Numbered from the stretch's first letter, positions 8,144 to 17,557 are shown. The stretch: 64,000 nt of DNA from an uncultured Stomatobaculum sp. (GCF_937924975.1 NZ_CALEYG010000028.1:62001-126000), one strand, 5' to 3'. A program made the numbers and translations. The notes: generated from the sequence alone by a model not told the origin.

Positions 8144-9289
8144 ATGGCGGAAATCAGCAAAAAGACGGCGCAGCAGATTGTGGACAGCGTGAAAGATGTC
8201 TGCGGGCACGATGTTAATTTCATTCAGCCGGACGGCAGCATACTTGCGAGCACGAACCCCGAACGAGTGGGAACCTACCATGAAATCGGGCACCGTGCGG
8301 CGCAGGGCGGACAGCCGATTGAGGTCATGGAGAACGACAGCTTCTACGGCACGCAGCAGGGCGTGAACCTGCCCTTTTCGCATCACGGAACCATAGTCGC
8401 GGTCATCGGCATCACCGGCGTCCCCGAGGAAGTGAGAAAGTATGCCTACCTCGCCCAGCGCATCACGGCGCTTTTGCTCCGCGAGCAGGAATACGATGCG
8501 AGAAACCGGAATGCACAGGTCGAGACCGACTATGTGGTGCGGGCGCTGAGTTCCGGGAAACCCATGAACCACGGCTTTTACTTAGACTTCCTTTCCTCCC
8601 ACGGTCTCAGCGAAGAAGTGCGCTACCGCACCGTGCTCGTGCGGCTCTCGACGCGCTATAACCCCGCGAACCTCTCAATGGTGGAGCAGAAAATACTGAC
8701 CGTGTTTCGTGAGACCGGAAGTCCGCTCTATACCTTCCGCTTCCCGAATGAGTATATTCTGATACTGCCGAGGGGCGACTATCCGCCCAGACAGCAGCAA
8801 TTTGAGCGGCTCGCCGCGGAGTTCCGGGAAATCCTCTCGGTCGGCGTGGGGGCGGATCACAAGCTGGTGCACCAGTACCGCTCGTTCCGGGAGGCACAGA
8901 TTGCGGCCCGCGCGGGCGATGAGAGAGGCGGCTACGCGGATTTTGAGCAGCTCGATCTGGAACTGCTGAGCGGCTCCATTCCGGTCGCGGTTCGCGAGAG
9001 CTATGCCACGCGCACACTCGGGAAATTGAGCGATAAAGAAAGACACATCTTAGCGGTTTACTTTGCCGCAGATTGCAGCTTAAAGACAGCGGCGGAGAAG
9101 CTATACATCCATAAGAACACGCTCCAGTACCAGCTCGACAAAATACACGCGCTGACCGGCTACGACCCAAGAGTGTTTCGCGAGGGTGTAATCCTGTATC
9201 TCGGGCTGCAACTGGGGTTCGGGAACACCGAGACGAATGCGGCGGGGACTGCGGCGGAAAATATCACGGGAACGACATCGGAACTCTGA
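8144..9289 (+). CDS. cdaR: CdaR-family sugar-acid responsive transcription regulator
   Basis: A 381-aa protein matching carbohydrate diacid regulators. The N-terminal sensor domain (about residues 5-130) carries GHDVNFIQPDGSILAST and GTYHEIGHRAA. A central region is followed by a C-terminal PucR-type helix-turn-helix (DCSLKTAAEKLYIHKNTLQY, about 310-330). E. coli CdaR senses D-glycerate/glucarate and activates their utilisation genes. Here it is divergent to glycerate kinase and permease, so it most likely activates them in response to glycerate. Family membership is strong; the effector is inferred from context. Confidence 0.85.
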   Translation: MAEISKKTAQQIVDSVKDVCGHDVNFIQPDGSILASTNPERVGTYHEIGHRAAQGGQPIEVMENDSFYGTQQGVNLPFSHHGTIVAVIGITGVPEEVRKYAYLAQRITALLLREQEYDARNRNAQVETDYVVRALSSGKPMNHGFYLDFLSSHGLSEEVRYRTVLVRLSTRYNPANLSMVEQKILTVFRETGSPLYTFRFPNEYILILPRGDYPPRQQQFERLAAEFREILSVGVGADHKLVHQYRSFREAQIAARAGDERGGYADFEQLDLELLSGSIPVAVRESYATRTLGKLSDKERHILAVYFAADCSLKTAAEKLYIHKNTLQYQLDKIHALTGYDPRVFREGVILYLGLQLGFGNTETNAAGTAAENITGTTSEL

Positions 9290-9631
9290 CGGGGCAAGGT
9301 TTAAAAAGGCCTGGTGTAGCGTATGGGAAAAGGCAGAAAGAGCAGAAAGCAGAGCGGCAGAAAACCGGAGCGGCTCTATCCGTCTTTCGGAAGCGAAATC
9401 TTTGGCGAAATGTGTGATCGGAAGCGAAAGGCGGTGATCTGGATACAGCTAATCGGAAGCTGTGATTCAGAATGCCGTATCACTTGCCGGTTTGGAAGCC
9501 GGTACTTTAGAAAAAGCGCTGAAACAGGCGCGCTAGCTTGAGATTTTCAAGGCAAAATTCTATAATAAAAAGGATGTGAACCATAGTCACGGTAGGGTAA
9601 TCCGGAAAGCCAAGGAGGCAGAGAAAAAGTC
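9290..9631 (+). other. 342-nt intergenic stretch with a consensus promoter
   Basis: No convincing gene. Short frames at 9323-9541 and near 9465-9540 (ending SLAGLEAGTLEKALKQAR) are open but have no clear start site and may be remnants. A near-consensus promoter, TTGAGA (9538-9543), 17-nt spacer, TATAAT (9561-9566), drives the next gene. Confidence 0.6.
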
Positions 9632-10219
9632 ATGTCAGACTTACGTATCAACTGGATTGACGAGTGGGAAAAGAAGGACGTGGATCTCGAAGAACTGCGC
9701 CGCGCGCTGGAAAGCGGGGATTCCGCGCGCTACAGCGGAAAGGCGTTTCGAGACATCGGCGGCAAGTGGAAGAAGTACGCAAAGCGCGGCGTGTCGAATC
9801 TGTACCTCTTAAAGGAGACCGAGGACGATAACGACGGCCTTGCAAACGCCTACTACGCCTACTCGATCACGGACGGTGTGATTGCCGATGAGGACCTCGA
9901 ACAGGTTCGCGCGGTCTGCGCCGAGAACCTCGGCACAAGCGAGATGCGTGCGGTCTGCTCCTTCTGTAAGCCGAACGAGTGGTGGGATACCAATCCGAGC
10001 TTCCACACGAAGCAGGCGGAAAAAGGAGAGACGGATTCCCTTTATAGCTTCCTGATTGCGAAACTCTTCCCGGCAGGCATTTTGCTTACCTCGCGGAGCG
10101 TCAAAAAGAAAGAGTCGCAGCGCCTTGCCTGCTCTGCGATTGCCTGGGGTCTAAAGGAGGGCGGTCTTTTTAAGAAGGGCGCCTACATGAGCTATACCAT
10201 TGACAACGAGCTTCTGTGA
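9632..10219 (+). CDS. hypothetical protein
   Basis: A 195-aa soluble protein without recognised domain. The N-terminal third is charged and helical; one stretch (about residues 105-125) has CSFCKPNEWWDTNP, with Cys-x2-Cys and adjacent Trp. No signal peptide. It is preceded by a near-consensus promoter at 9538-9566 and ends 32 nt before the next unknown gene, so the two are probably cotranscribed. A decayed copy of its last codons is found at about 12515-12540, ahead of the paralogue of its neighbour. Confidence 0.55.
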   Translation: MSDLRINWIDEWEKKDVDLEELRRALESGDSARYSGKAFRDIGGKWKKYAKRGVSNLYLLKETEDDNDGLANAYYAYSITDGVIADEDLEQVRAVCAENLGTSEMRAVCSFCKPNEWWDTNPSFHTKQAEKGETDSLYSFLIAKLFPAGILLTSRSVKKKESQRLACSAIAWGLKEGGLFKKGAYMSYTIDNELL

Positions 10220-10251
10220 GTTGGCCGGAAGCAAAATAGAGGGGAGAAGAG

Positions 10252-11058
10252 ATGAAGACATATTTTGATGACGGCGCTACCATGGAGTTTTCCGAGAAGG
10301 GCATGCTCGGTGCGGGCCATACCCTCCGGATTGCGAAGGACGGTTTCAGCTATAAGAGCTTGAACGGCAAGGTCGATGTGGATATGAAGTTTGCGGAGAT
10401 CGGTTTTCTGTTTCTGACCAACTACTGGAGCCAGAACTTCCACTACAGAGTCTTGCTTCGCGACCTGAACATGAAGAATATGAGCGTTCCGGAGCTGGAT
10501 CTCGACACCAGAACCTGGAACAACGGCCACAACATTCGCGAGACCAAGCCGCTTCTCCTTGCCTTTGCCGCGAGCAAGTTGGGGGCTGAATTCCCGAACA
10601 ATCTGGACAGCCTCGAGACAGAGCTCGGCGCGACGCTGGGTGAAAAAATCATCCGCCTCTCGGGCGGCGTCATCATAGGCGCAAAGCATCAGGTGAAGCT
10701 CGCGGATATCAAGAGAGTCAAGTGCGCTTGCAACGGTGCGCTCGGCACGCTCTGCGTCTACACGAAGGCGAAGGGCGGCTTCTTCGACATGCCGGATATG
10801 AAGCTCCCGCTGAGCGAAGTCACCCTGCCGCTCCTCGAGGCCGTGATGACCCGGAACACCGGCAACGGCATCGACTTTAGCCAGGGCAACGGCTTTGACC
10901 AGAAGAACTCGGAGTACATCATCATCCGCCACCTGGATTCCGGCTTCTTTGTAAGCGGAGACGGCAGCTTCCGCGAGCCGTGGCAGGAGATCGCCTACCG
11001 CCGTATCAAGGCATATAACTACGATGTCAACGAGCACTGGGGCGAGAAGATGGGCTGA
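10252..11058 (+). CDS. hypothetical protein, paralogue of the gene at 12571
   Basis: A 268-aa protein starting MKTYFDDGATMEFSEKG behind GAGGGGAGAAGAG. It is highly similar along its whole length to the product of the gene at 12571, sharing for example KLGAEFPNN, AKHQVKLADIKRVKC, VYTKAKGGFFDMP and EPWQEIAY. No known family is recognised. Regular alternation of Gly-rich turns and strands suggests a beta-rich fold such as a lipid- or peptide-binding sandwich. There is no signal peptide or membrane helix. The duplication includes the ribosome site and some upstream sequence. Confidence 0.6.
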   Translation: MKTYFDDGATMEFSEKGMLGAGHTLRIAKDGFSYKSLNGKVDVDMKFAEIGFLFLTNYWSQNFHYRVLLRDLNMKNMSVPELDLDTRTWNNGHNIRETKPLLLAFAASKLGAEFPNNLDSLETELGATLGEKIIRLSGGVIIGAKHQVKLADIKRVKCACNGALGTLCVYTKAKGGFFDMPDMKLPLSEVTLPLLEAVMTRNTGNGIDFSQGNGFDQKNSEYIIIRHLDSGFFVSGDGSFREPWQEIAYRRIKAYNYDVNEHWGEKMG

Positions 11059-11094
11059 GAGATACAAGGAAAATAAGTGCACAGTGATAAGGGA

Positions 11095-11126
11095 AAGCAG
11101 CTGCTTCGATAGAGGCAGCTGCTTTT
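11095..11126 (+). terminator. rho-independent terminator
   Basis: AGCAGCTGCTTC pairs with GAGGCAGCTGCT around a GATA loop, then TTTT. Closely similar GCAGYTGC hairpins occur at 17243 and 19226. Confidence 0.75.
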
Positions 11127-11161
11127 GTATGCGAAGAGCTCTTTCTATACCGGCGGCGTTG

Positions 11162-11195
11162 TGCTATCCTAGAATAAATACCGAATCAAATTCGG
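11162..11195 (+). promoter_or_regulatory. extended -10 promoter with downstream palindrome
   Basis: TGCTATCCT (11162-11170) forms an extended -10. CCGAATCAAATTCGG (11181-11195) is a 6+6-bp palindrome near the expected transcription start, ahead of the ATPase gene. The palindrome half-site resembles the CCGAAAT half-site in the promoter modules listed below. Confidence 0.45.
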
Positions 11196-11214
11196 AATAT
11201 TTTAGGGGGAGCGT

Positions 11215-12450
11215 ATGGAGTACATTCACCGGCAGATTGAAGATGTGGTGTGCAAAGCGGCGCAAAGTTTCAAGGCGGTGCTGATTACCGGTGCGAGACA
11301 GACGGGAAAATCAACGCTTTTGCGAGAGTTGTTCCCGGAGCGGAAACAGCTCTCCTTTGACGACCTCTTTCTCGAGGAGCAGGCAAAGGAAAATCCGGAG
11401 ATGTTTATGATGCTGCATGAACCTCCGGTCATTATGGACGAAGTGCAGCGGGTACCGGATTTATTCCGCTACCTGAAGTTGCACTGCGATGGCAGCGAGG
11501 CAAAGGGGCAGTTTCTGCTCTCGGGCTCGCAGCCCTTCTCGCTGATGCGGCTCGCCTCCGAGTCTCTGGCCGGAAGAGTGGCGGTTCTGGAACTTTCGAC
11601 CTTATCGCTCCGGGAACTGACGGGCGACAGCTTCAGCGCGCCCTTTGTGCCGGGCCTTGATTATCTGCGGGAGCGGCAAAAGACAGTCGTCAAGCCGAAG
11701 AATATCTGGGAATACATCCACCGCGGCGGGTATCCGGGCGTGCAGGGTGCGATCGTAGACTGGCAGATGTACTTCTCAAGCTATGTGAAGACCTATCTTG
11801 AGCGGGACGTGCGCGAACTCTCGGCGGTGCAGGATCTGGATGCGTTCCGAAAATTTATGATTGCCTGTGCGGCGCGAACGGGTGAGATTCTGAATTACAG
11901 CAACATCGCAGGAGAAATCGGGAAGGATGCCGATACGGTGAAGCGCTGGCTTTCAATCCTTGAGGCGTCGGGCATCATCTACCTCTTAGAGCCATACACC
12001 GCCTCGGTGTTAAAGCGCGCCATCAAGACGCCGAAGCTTTATTTCCGAGACACGGGCCTCGCTGCCTATCTGACCAGATGGCTCACGGTTGAGACACTGG
12101 CAAACGGCGCAATGAGCGGCGCTTTTTTTGAGACCTTTGTGATTTCGGAGATTTTAAAATCTTATGCAAACCGCGGTCTCGATTACCGCTACTTTGTCTC
12201 CTATTATCGCGGACGGGATTTGAAGTCTACAACTGAGTCTGAGATTGATTTTATCATCGAGGAGAACGGCATTCTGTATCCGGTGGAAATCAAACAGAGC
12301 AGCAGACCGAAGGCGGATATGACGGCGGCGTTTCAGCTGCTCGATACCATTCCGGAGAAGAAGCGCGGCATGGGCGCCGTGGTCTGCCTCTGCCCGGAGC
12401 CCGGTGTTTTGCGGGAAAATGTCCTTGCACTTCCGGTCTGGTACATTTGA
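11215..12450 (+). CDS. AAA ATPase with C-terminal DUF4143
   Basis: A 411-aa protein. The N-terminal AAA domain has Walker A TGARQTGKST (about residues 26-35), Walker B PVIMDEVQRVPDLF and sensor LLSGSQPFSLM. The C-terminal half (about residues 200-400) matches DUF4143, a nuclease-like fold ending in IDFIIEENGILYPVEIKQSS. That carries the D-x(n)-E-x-K arrangement of PD-(D/E)XK domains. This widespread family is of unknown role; members are often horizontally acquired. It has its own promoter and an upstream terminator, and separates two copies of a duplicated gene, so it looks like an insertion. The start follows GGGGGAGCGT. Confidence 0.85.
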   Translation: MEYIHRQIEDVVCKAAQSFKAVLITGARQTGKSTLLRELFPERKQLSFDDLFLEEQAKENPEMFMMLHEPPVIMDEVQRVPDLFRYLKLHCDGSEAKGQFLLSGSQPFSLMRLASESLAGRVAVLELSTLSLRELTGDSFSAPFVPGLDYLRERQKTVVKPKNIWEYIHRGGYPGVQGAIVDWQMYFSSYVKTYLERDVRELSAVQDLDAFRKFMIACAARTGEILNYSNIAGEIGKDADTVKRWLSILEASGIIYLLEPYTASVLKRAIKTPKLYFRDTGLAAYLTRWLTVETLANGAMSGAFFETFVISEILKSYANRGLDYRYFVSYYRGRDLKSTTESEIDFIIEENGILYPVEIKQSSRPKADMTAAFQLLDTIPEKKRGMGAVVCLCPEPGVLRENVLALPVWYI

Positions 12451-12570
12451 ATTCCGGAGTCCCGTGGACGCAAGGATGGCCTCTCTTTCAGAAAAAGAGC
12501 CTGTGTGCGCAATCCCATTGACGACGCGCTTCTGTGTGCGAAGCCGGATGTGGAATAAAGAGGAGAAGAT

Positions 12571-13536
12571 ATGAAGACATATTTTGATAACGGCGCTGCC
12601 ATGGAGTTTTCGAACAAAGGCCCGCAAGGTGCCGGGTATACCGTCCGGATTGCAAAGGAAGGTTTCAGCTATAAGAGCCTAAACGGCAAGGTTAATGCGG
12701 ATGTGAAGTTCGCGGAAATCGGAGCGCTGGATTTGACGGACTACTGCAGCCAAAATGCCGGCTACAAAGTTCGCCTTTGTGACCTGAACATGAGGGATAT
12801 GAGCCTGCCGGAGCTGAATATCGATACCATCCCCTGTGACAATGCCCACAACATTCGCGAGTCCAAGCCACTCCTCATCGCCTTTGCCGCGAGCAAGTTG
12901 GGAGCGGAATTCCCGAATAATCTGTTCAGTCTCGAAACGGAGCTCGGCGAAACGCCGGGCGAGCAAAGAATTTGCCTCTCCTACGGTGTCATCAGAGGCG
13001 CCAAGCATCAAGTGAAGCTTGCGGATATCAAGAGAGTCAAGTGCGTGAGCAAGGGAGCACAGGGCGAACTCTGCGTTTACACGAAGGCAAAGGGCGGCTT
13101 TTTCGATATGCCGAATATGAAGCTTCCGATAAATGAGATTACCCTGCCGCTCCTCGAGGCCGCTGTGACCCGGAACACCGGCAAGGGCATCGACTTTAGC
13201 AAGGGCAGGGGCTTTGACCGGAAGGACTCGGAGTATGTTATCATCCGCTACATGGATTCCGGCTTCTTTGTAAGCAGGGACGGCAGTGCACTCGAGCCGT
13301 GGCAGGAGATCGCCTATCACCGCATCAAGGAATACAACTACGATGTCGATGAACGTTGGGGGATTGGGGATATCGCGGAACAGATCCGTAAGATACGGGA
13401 ACAGTCAGATCACACACCGAAACAGACAAATGCGTCACCGGCAAGCCGGAAAGCGCAGGTGCAACAATTCGTGTATCTACTGGAACAGTTGAAGGACAAG
13501 AAACAGAAAGCAGATACAGATAGAGAGTACCTTTGA
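12571..13536 (+). CDS. hypothetical protein, paralogue of the gene at 10252, with extra C-terminus
   Basis: A 321-aa protein colinear with the 268-aa product of the gene at 10252 over residues 1-265. It then gains a charged, Gln- and Lys-rich extension (about 266-321, including RKAQVQQFVYLLEQLKDKKQ) that could form a coiled coil. The 52 nt ahead of the start resemble the sequence ahead of the first copy, including a decayed end of the upstream gene. Function unknown. Confidence 0.6.
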   Translation: MKTYFDNGAAMEFSNKGPQGAGYTVRIAKEGFSYKSLNGKVNADVKFAEIGALDLTDYCSQNAGYKVRLCDLNMRDMSLPELNIDTIPCDNAHNIRESKPLLIAFAASKLGAEFPNNLFSLETELGETPGEQRICLSYGVIRGAKHQVKLADIKRVKCVSKGAQGELCVYTKAKGGFFDMPNMKLPINEITLPLLEAAVTRNTGKGIDFSKGRGFDRKDSEYVIIRYMDSGFFVSRDGSALEPWQEIAYHRIKEYNYDVDERWGIGDIAEQIRKIREQSDHTPKQTNASPASRKAQVQQFVYLLEQLKDKKQKADTDREYL

Positions 13537-13562
13537 ATCACAGTTCCATTTTCCGACCAAAG

Positions 13563-13598
13563 TGGTATACTATAAGTGAATTTCGAACCAATTTCGAA
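13563..13598 (+). promoter_or_regulatory. extended -10 promoter and direct-repeat operator upstream of the rhodanese gene
   Basis: TGGTATACT (13563-13571) is an extended -10. AATTTCGAA occurs twice (13579-13587 and 13590-13598), 11 bp apart, i.e. about one helical turn, just downstream of the start point. That is a likely repressor site. Confidence 0.5.
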
Positions 13599-13657
13599 AT
13601 TGATGCATCAGAGCGAAAGTTTGAGCAAGCGATACGATAAAAGGAGGAAAGAAAGCC

Positions 13658-14161
13658 ATGAAGAGGAGACGCTACCTCCTCGCAGTTGTTGCGGCACTTG
13701 CACTGCCGCTGCTGGTATCCTGCGGGAAGAAGGCCGAGTCTGCGGAGACAAGTAAGGCAACAGAAAGTGCGGTATCGATGGCGGCTGCCGAGACAAGCAG
13801 CAGCGCTTCGATGAGCACAACAGGCGAGAGCAAGGAGGAACAGGAGGCCATGGGCTATCAGACAATCGATCAGGATACGGCGCGGGAGATGATGAAGCAG
13901 GACGACGGTCACATCATCCTCGATGTGCGCACCAAGGAGGAGTATGACAGCGGTCACATTCCGGGTGCGGTGTTATTGCCGAACGAGGAAATCAACGGAA
14001 CGAGACCGGAAATGCTGAAGGATTTGGATCAGGTGCTTTTAATATACTGCCGCAGTGGACATCGGGCTGGACTTGCGGCGGAGAAATTATCAAAGCTCGG
14101 CTATCGGAAGGTCTACAACTTTGGCGGCGTCATGACATGGACGGGGGAACTGGTAAAATGA
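13658..14161 (+). CDS. rhodanese-domain lipoprotein
   Basis: A 167-aa secreted lipoprotein. A basic N-terminus and hydrophobic stretch lead to lipobox LLVSC (Cys near residue 22), followed by a Ser/Ala/Thr-rich linker (to about 65). The rhodanese domain has [19 protein letters not shown] and the active-site loop YCRSGHRA with the catalytic Cys. It would be anchored outside the membrane and may move sulfane sulfur or handle thiols. The stop overlaps the msrAB start (ATGA), so a joint role in extracytoplasmic or cytoplasmic oxidative damage repair is plausible. Confidence 0.85.
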   Translation: MKRRRYLLAVVAALALPLLVSCGKKAESAETSKATESAVSMAAAETSSSASMSTTGESKEEQEAMGYQTIDQDTAREMMKQDDGHIILDVRTKEEYDSGHIPGAVLLPNEEINGTRPEMLKDLDQVLLIYCRSGHRAGLAAEKLSKLGYRKVYNFGGVMTWTGELVK

Positions 14162-15075
14162 CCATCTATCTCGCTGGCGGATGTTTCTGGGGCTTACAGA
14201 AGTACTTTGACCAGTTCCCGGGCGTGCGTGCGACCGAGGTAGGCTATGCAAACGGGCCGGACAGTGCTCCTACCTATCGGGATGTTTGCGACAGCAGCGG
14301 ACACGCAGAGACCGTGAAGATTGAGTATGACCCGAATAAGATTTCGCTCCGTGAGCTGCTCGATAAGTACTTTTTGGTAATCGATCCGCTTTCCGTAAAC
14401 AAGCAGGGAAATGACAAAGGCATTCAGTACCGCACTGGTATCTACTATGCGGATCAGAGCCAGCTTCCGGAAATTCAGGCGGTTTATGACGAGCAGGAGG
14501 CAAAGTACGGAACAAAGCTCGCGGTTGAGCTGGCACCCATCCAAAACTTCTATTCGGCGGAGGAATACCACCAGAAGTATCTCGATAAAAATCCGGATGG
14601 CTACTGCCACATTCCGCAGAAGATGTTCCATCTTGCGGAAGAGGAGAGCAAGGAGACGCTCCGCAAAAAGATTGGTGATCTCTCCTATGAGGTCACGCAG
14701 AACGCCGCGACCGAGCGCCCCTTCACCGGGGCGTACGATGACTTCTTTGAGAAGGGAATCTATGTCGATATCGTGAGCGGTGAGCCGCTGTTCAGCTCCC
14801 TCGATAAGTTTGATTCCGGCTGCGGCTGGCCTGCTTTTTCCAAGCCGATTGAAGGAAAGGAACTGAAGGAGACCACCGACCGTTCGCACGGCATGGTTCG
14901 CACGGAAGTGCGCTCCAAAGAGGGAAATTCGCACTTGGGTCATGTCTTTAACGATGGCCCCCGCGAGACAGGCGGCCTCCGCTACTGCATTAATTCCGCC
15001 TCCCTCCGCTTTATTCCCTATGATAAGCTGGAAGAAGAGGGCTACGGGGAATATAAGAAGTTATTTGAGCGTTGA
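14158..15075 (+). CDS. msrAB: peptide methionine sulfoxide reductase MsrA/MsrB fusion
   Basis: A 305-aa bifunctional enzyme. The MsrA part (about residues 1-155) starts almost directly with the catalytic LAGGCFWG motif. The MsrB part (about 165-300) shows [23 protein letters not shown] and [11 protein letters not shown] with its catalytic Cys. The fusion reduces both S- and R-methionine sulfoxide in proteins. The start at 14158 overlaps the rhodanese stop; there is no signal peptide, so this form is cytoplasmic. It is followed by a strong terminator. Confidence 0.95.
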   Translation: MTIYLAGGCFWGLQKYFDQFPGVRATEVGYANGPDSAPTYRDVCDSSGHAETVKIEYDPNKISLRELLDKYFLVIDPLSVNKQGNDKGIQYRTGIYYADQSQLPEIQAVYDEQEAKYGTKLAVELAPIQNFYSAEEYHQKYLDKNPDGYCHIPQKMFHLAEEESKETLRKKIGDLSYEVTQNAATERPFTGAYDDFFEKGIYVDIVSGEPLFSSLDKFDSGCGWPAFSKPIEGKELKETTDRSHGMVRTEVRSKEGNSHLGHVFNDGPRETGGLRYCINSASLRFIPYDKLEEEGYGEYKKLFER

Positions 15076-15117
15076 GTGATAAAAAGCAAGTGTGTAAAAG
15101 CAAATAGTTGAAGTGGA

Positions 15118-15155
15118 AGCCCCCGCCGGGTCAAGAGACTCGGCGGGGGCTTTGC
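15118..15155 (+). terminator. rho-independent terminator of the rhodanese-msrAB operon
   Basis: AGCCCCCGCCG and CGGCGGGGGCT form a perfect 11-bp GC-rich stem with a 12-nt loop, then TTTG. Confidence 0.85.
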
Positions 15156-15280
15156 TATGAATCATGGACAGCGTCAATCGAATACGTCGAAGATACTGAG
15201 CGGAAAGAAAACAGAAGGGGTGAATGGGAAGGTCAAAACCGAAGCGGCATGGTAAGAAGTGCTGTTACCGCAGCGGAGCC

Positions 15281-16369
15281 TCAAAACTTGCGCCCGAAAA
15301 AGGTTGTAAAAGCCCGGACTCCTTGTCGGAACAGAATCGTGCAGAGCGCGGAGAGGATGACAATAGCGAGGCTCTCGAGGAGATTCAGATACCAGGAATT
15401 CCAAGCGCGGATGCGCGGATAGAGCGTATGGTCAAGGACAGTGTAAAGTAAAAGATGTAAGAAGAAAATGCCGAGCGTATGATGCCCGATGACGCATCCG
15501 ATCCACTGTTCCGGTGCGGAGACAGCGGTCCGGCCGACAAAGAGAAGCATGAGTCCCGCGGCAATCAGCATGGTGGAAGCGTAATAGTAACCGCTCACAA
15601 GGTGCACCCCCTGCCAGGACCATAGACCGCTTTGCAGATATTTGATGAGCAGCAGTCCGGCGAGGCCGAGCACAAGGGCGACCGGTGCAAAACGCCGATA
15701 GCGGGCACATTTTCCGCGTTCCTCATAAATGCATTTTCCGAGCAAGAGGTAGAGGATATAGACCGCATAGGTCGGATGAAACGGACTCAGGGTCGTGAGC
15801 AGCATCATATCCGGGATATGCTTTCCGGATATTTTTTGCAGTAGCCGGAAGCATAAAACCAGATCAAAGGTCACACAGGAGAAAACGAAGAGCAACAGCA
15901 TGAGATAGAGCAGGAGCTTTTTCTCGCGGCAGAGGTGTAATAGCGGCAGGATGAAATACAGGGCAATCAGCGCCTGAAAATACCAGAAATGCCCTGTGCT
16001 GACGCCCGGGATTTCCTGAAAGAAAAAGATGTAATTCACGAGATTCGAGAGACTGCCGTCAATCGGCACCGCGTAAAAGAAGTGCATGAAAGCCGCATAG
16101 AGCACTTTCCAACAGATCACAAGCGCGTAGAAACGGCCGATTGAGGCTAGATGTCGCCTGTAGTTTATGCTGCCTGTCCGGTTTAATTGAATGGCACCCG
16201 TGACCATGAAAAAGACGGGAACCGCGCTCGTGCAGAGCATCATAAAGGCGTTGTCAATCACACTGCCCGGATTCAGCTGCGCATTGTGGAGGAAGACGAC
16301 CAAAGTTATGGACAGAGCTTTGAGTAAGTCCAGGCGGACGGCCCGCTGTCCGTTTTGTTCCGTATTCAT
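15281..16369 (-). CDS. acyltransferase-3 family membrane protein
   Basis: A 362-aa protein with about ten transmembrane helices. The N-terminal RLDLLKALSITLVVFLHN is the characteristic start of acyltransferase-3 / OafA-like proteins, with the conserved His in helix 1, followed by AVPVFFMVTGAIQLN. Such enzymes acetylate cell-surface polysaccharides or peptidoglycan. It stands alone on the minus strand and its substrate cannot be told. A ribosome site AAAGG precedes the ATG. Confidence 0.85.
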   Translation of the reverse strand: MNTEQNGQRAVRLDLLKALSITLVVFLHNAQLNPGSVIDNAFMMLCTSAVPVFFMVTGAIQLNRTGSINYRRHLASIGRFYALVICWKVLYAAFMHFFYAVPIDGSLSNLVNYIFFFQEIPGVSTGHFWYFQALIALYFILPLLHLCREKKLLLYLMLLLFVFSCVTFDLVLCFRLLQKISGKHIPDMMLLTTLSPFHPTYAVYILYLLLGKCIYEERGKCARYRRFAPVALVLGLAGLLLIKYLQSGLWSWQGVHLVSGYYYASTMLIAAGLMLLFVGRTAVSAPEQWIGCVIGHHTLGIFFLHLLLYTVLDHTLYPRIRAWNSWYLNLLESLAIVILSALCTILFRQGVRAFTTFFGRKF

Positions 16370-16537
16370 TGTTACCCTTTCCTGTTGTAAGCTGCACTGC
16401 CGTCTCCGGCAGCCGCTTTATGTCCATACTACATGGAAAAAAGCAGAAATACCACAGACACTTTGATTTTGCGGCAGCGCGGTAAATGCGCTATCATGGT
16501 ATGGATATATTATTTTGAAGAATAAGAGGAAAACGCT

Positions 16538-17080
16538 TTGCATGTAGAACATGGCAGACCCAAGGACTGCGCCGAGAGAACCGCGCGGGAACTTGCGGTC
16601 TATGATTTATTGGATCAACTGGACATTCCGTATGTGCGCGCGGATCACGCACCCGCCGAGACCATGGAGGTCTGTGCGGCCATAGACGAGGTGTTAAACT
16701 GCCGCATTTGTAAGAACCTGTTTCTTTGCAACCGCCAGCAGACCGCTTTTTATCTTCTGATGATGCCGGGGGACAAGCCTTTTAAGACCAAGGAACTATC
16801 CGCGCAGATCGGTTCCGCACGCCTAAGCTTTGCCCCGGCCGAAAAGATGGTCGAATATCTGGGACTCTTCCCGGGTTCGGTGAGTGTCATGGGGCTTATG
16901 AACGACAATGAGCACAAGGTGCAACTCCTCGTAGATCAGGACCTTTTTCGGGACGAGTACATTGGCTGCCATCCCTGCGTGAATACATCATCGCTCAAAC
17001 TGCGGCGGACGGATATTTTGGAAACCTTTTTGACGGCGGTCAAGCACAATTACCTTTCCGTGGAATTGCATGGGGGATGA
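16538..17080 (+). CDS. YbaK/ProX-type aminoacyl-tRNA editing protein
   Basis: A 180-aa protein of the YbaK/ProX superfamily, which hydrolyses mischarged Ala- or Cys-tRNAPro in trans. Supporting segments are YVRADHAPAETMEV at the N-terminus, CRICKNLFLCNRQQTAFYL, KELSAQIGSARLSFA and the C-terminal CHPCVNTSSLKL. Length and layout match the single-domain Clostridial ProX (prdX-like) form. The start is TTG at 16538 behind AGAGGAAAA; no in-frame ATG with a ribosome site exists nearby. Confidence 0.85.
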   Translation: MHVEHGRPKDCAERTARELAVYDLLDQLDIPYVRADHAPAETMEVCAAIDEVLNCRICKNLFLCNRQQTAFYLLMMPGDKPFKTKELSAQIGSARLSFAPAEKMVEYLGLFPGSVSVMGLMNDNEHKVQLLVDQDLFRDEYIGCHPCVNTSSLKLRRTDILETFLTAVKHNYLSVELHGG

Positions 17081-17242
17081 GGAGCAGGTTTCCGTAAGCG
17101 AGTGTATTCCGGCAGTATCTATGCAGGGAGGCGTGGGGTTAAACGCGAGGAAGCAGTGTGTGCGTTGCTCTTGCTTTACACGAGCGGTAAGAATATCGAA
17201 GGGTTAGATGAAACAGTTTGCTAACCTTGCGAGATGGATAGG

Positions 17243-17268
17243 GCAGTTGCTTTAGCAGCTGCTTTTTT
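17243..17268 (+). terminator. rho-independent terminator
   Basis: GCAGTTGC and GCAGCTGC pair (one G-U) around TTTA and are followed by six T. It sits about 40 nt ahead of the promoter module. Confidence 0.75.
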
Positions 17269-17307
17269 CGTGGAAAAATCTTAGCGGGGTAAAGTGAGGT
17301 GATGATT

Positions 17308-17342
17308 GAGTCCGTTAATTGGGACAGGTGAGGTGGTAAAGT
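17308..17342 (+). promoter_or_regulatory. operator/extended -10 promoter module, copy 1
   Basis: GAGTCCGTTAATTGGGACAGG followed by TGGTAAAGT (17334-17342). The first part is an imperfect palindrome of consensus TCCGAAATTTCGGACA; the second is an extended -10. The GGACA-to-TGG distance is 12 nt, identical in the copies at 19296, 35798 and 37936. It is upstream of the DUF4236 gene. Confidence 0.6.
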
Positions 17343-17557
17343 TAAAACATAGACAGAGATACGGGGATGAAAGCGTTGGGGGGGATGTTGTAAATATTAA
17401 AAAGCGGCAGAACGTAATGGAAAGTTAAGAAATAGAGGCGAAACACGGAATCTAAATCGATTAAGCAAATTCGATTTGCAGAAATCCGAGTTTAACGACA
17501 CGGTAATAGGTCATTTCTTAAGCACTTGTTTTTAAGGGGATGTAAAGGGGGAGAGGT

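Larger units (their letters stand above)
17081..17557 (+). other. 477-nt gene-free region with terminator and promoter module
   Basis: No supported gene. It holds a terminator (GCAGTTGC/GCAGCTGC with T6, 17243-17268) and copy 1 of a repeated operator/promoter module (17308-17342). A 5' untranslated stretch of about 215 nt follows, with an AAATCGA/TCGATTT inverted repeat around 17455-17478. A nearly equal 216-nt spacing follows the module copy upstream of cas3. Confidence 0.6.

Noticed and set aside
9323..9541. 72-codon frame after the CdaR-like gene
   Set aside because: Highly basic, no ribosome site in the right place, no resemblance to a protein family; listed only as part of the intergenic stretch.
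17321..17342. Reading GGACA of the promoter module as a -35 box
   Set aside because: In the clearest copy TTGGAC lies only 11 nt before the -10 hexamer, too short for a sigma-70-type spacer, so it is treated as part of an operator and the -10 as an extended type.
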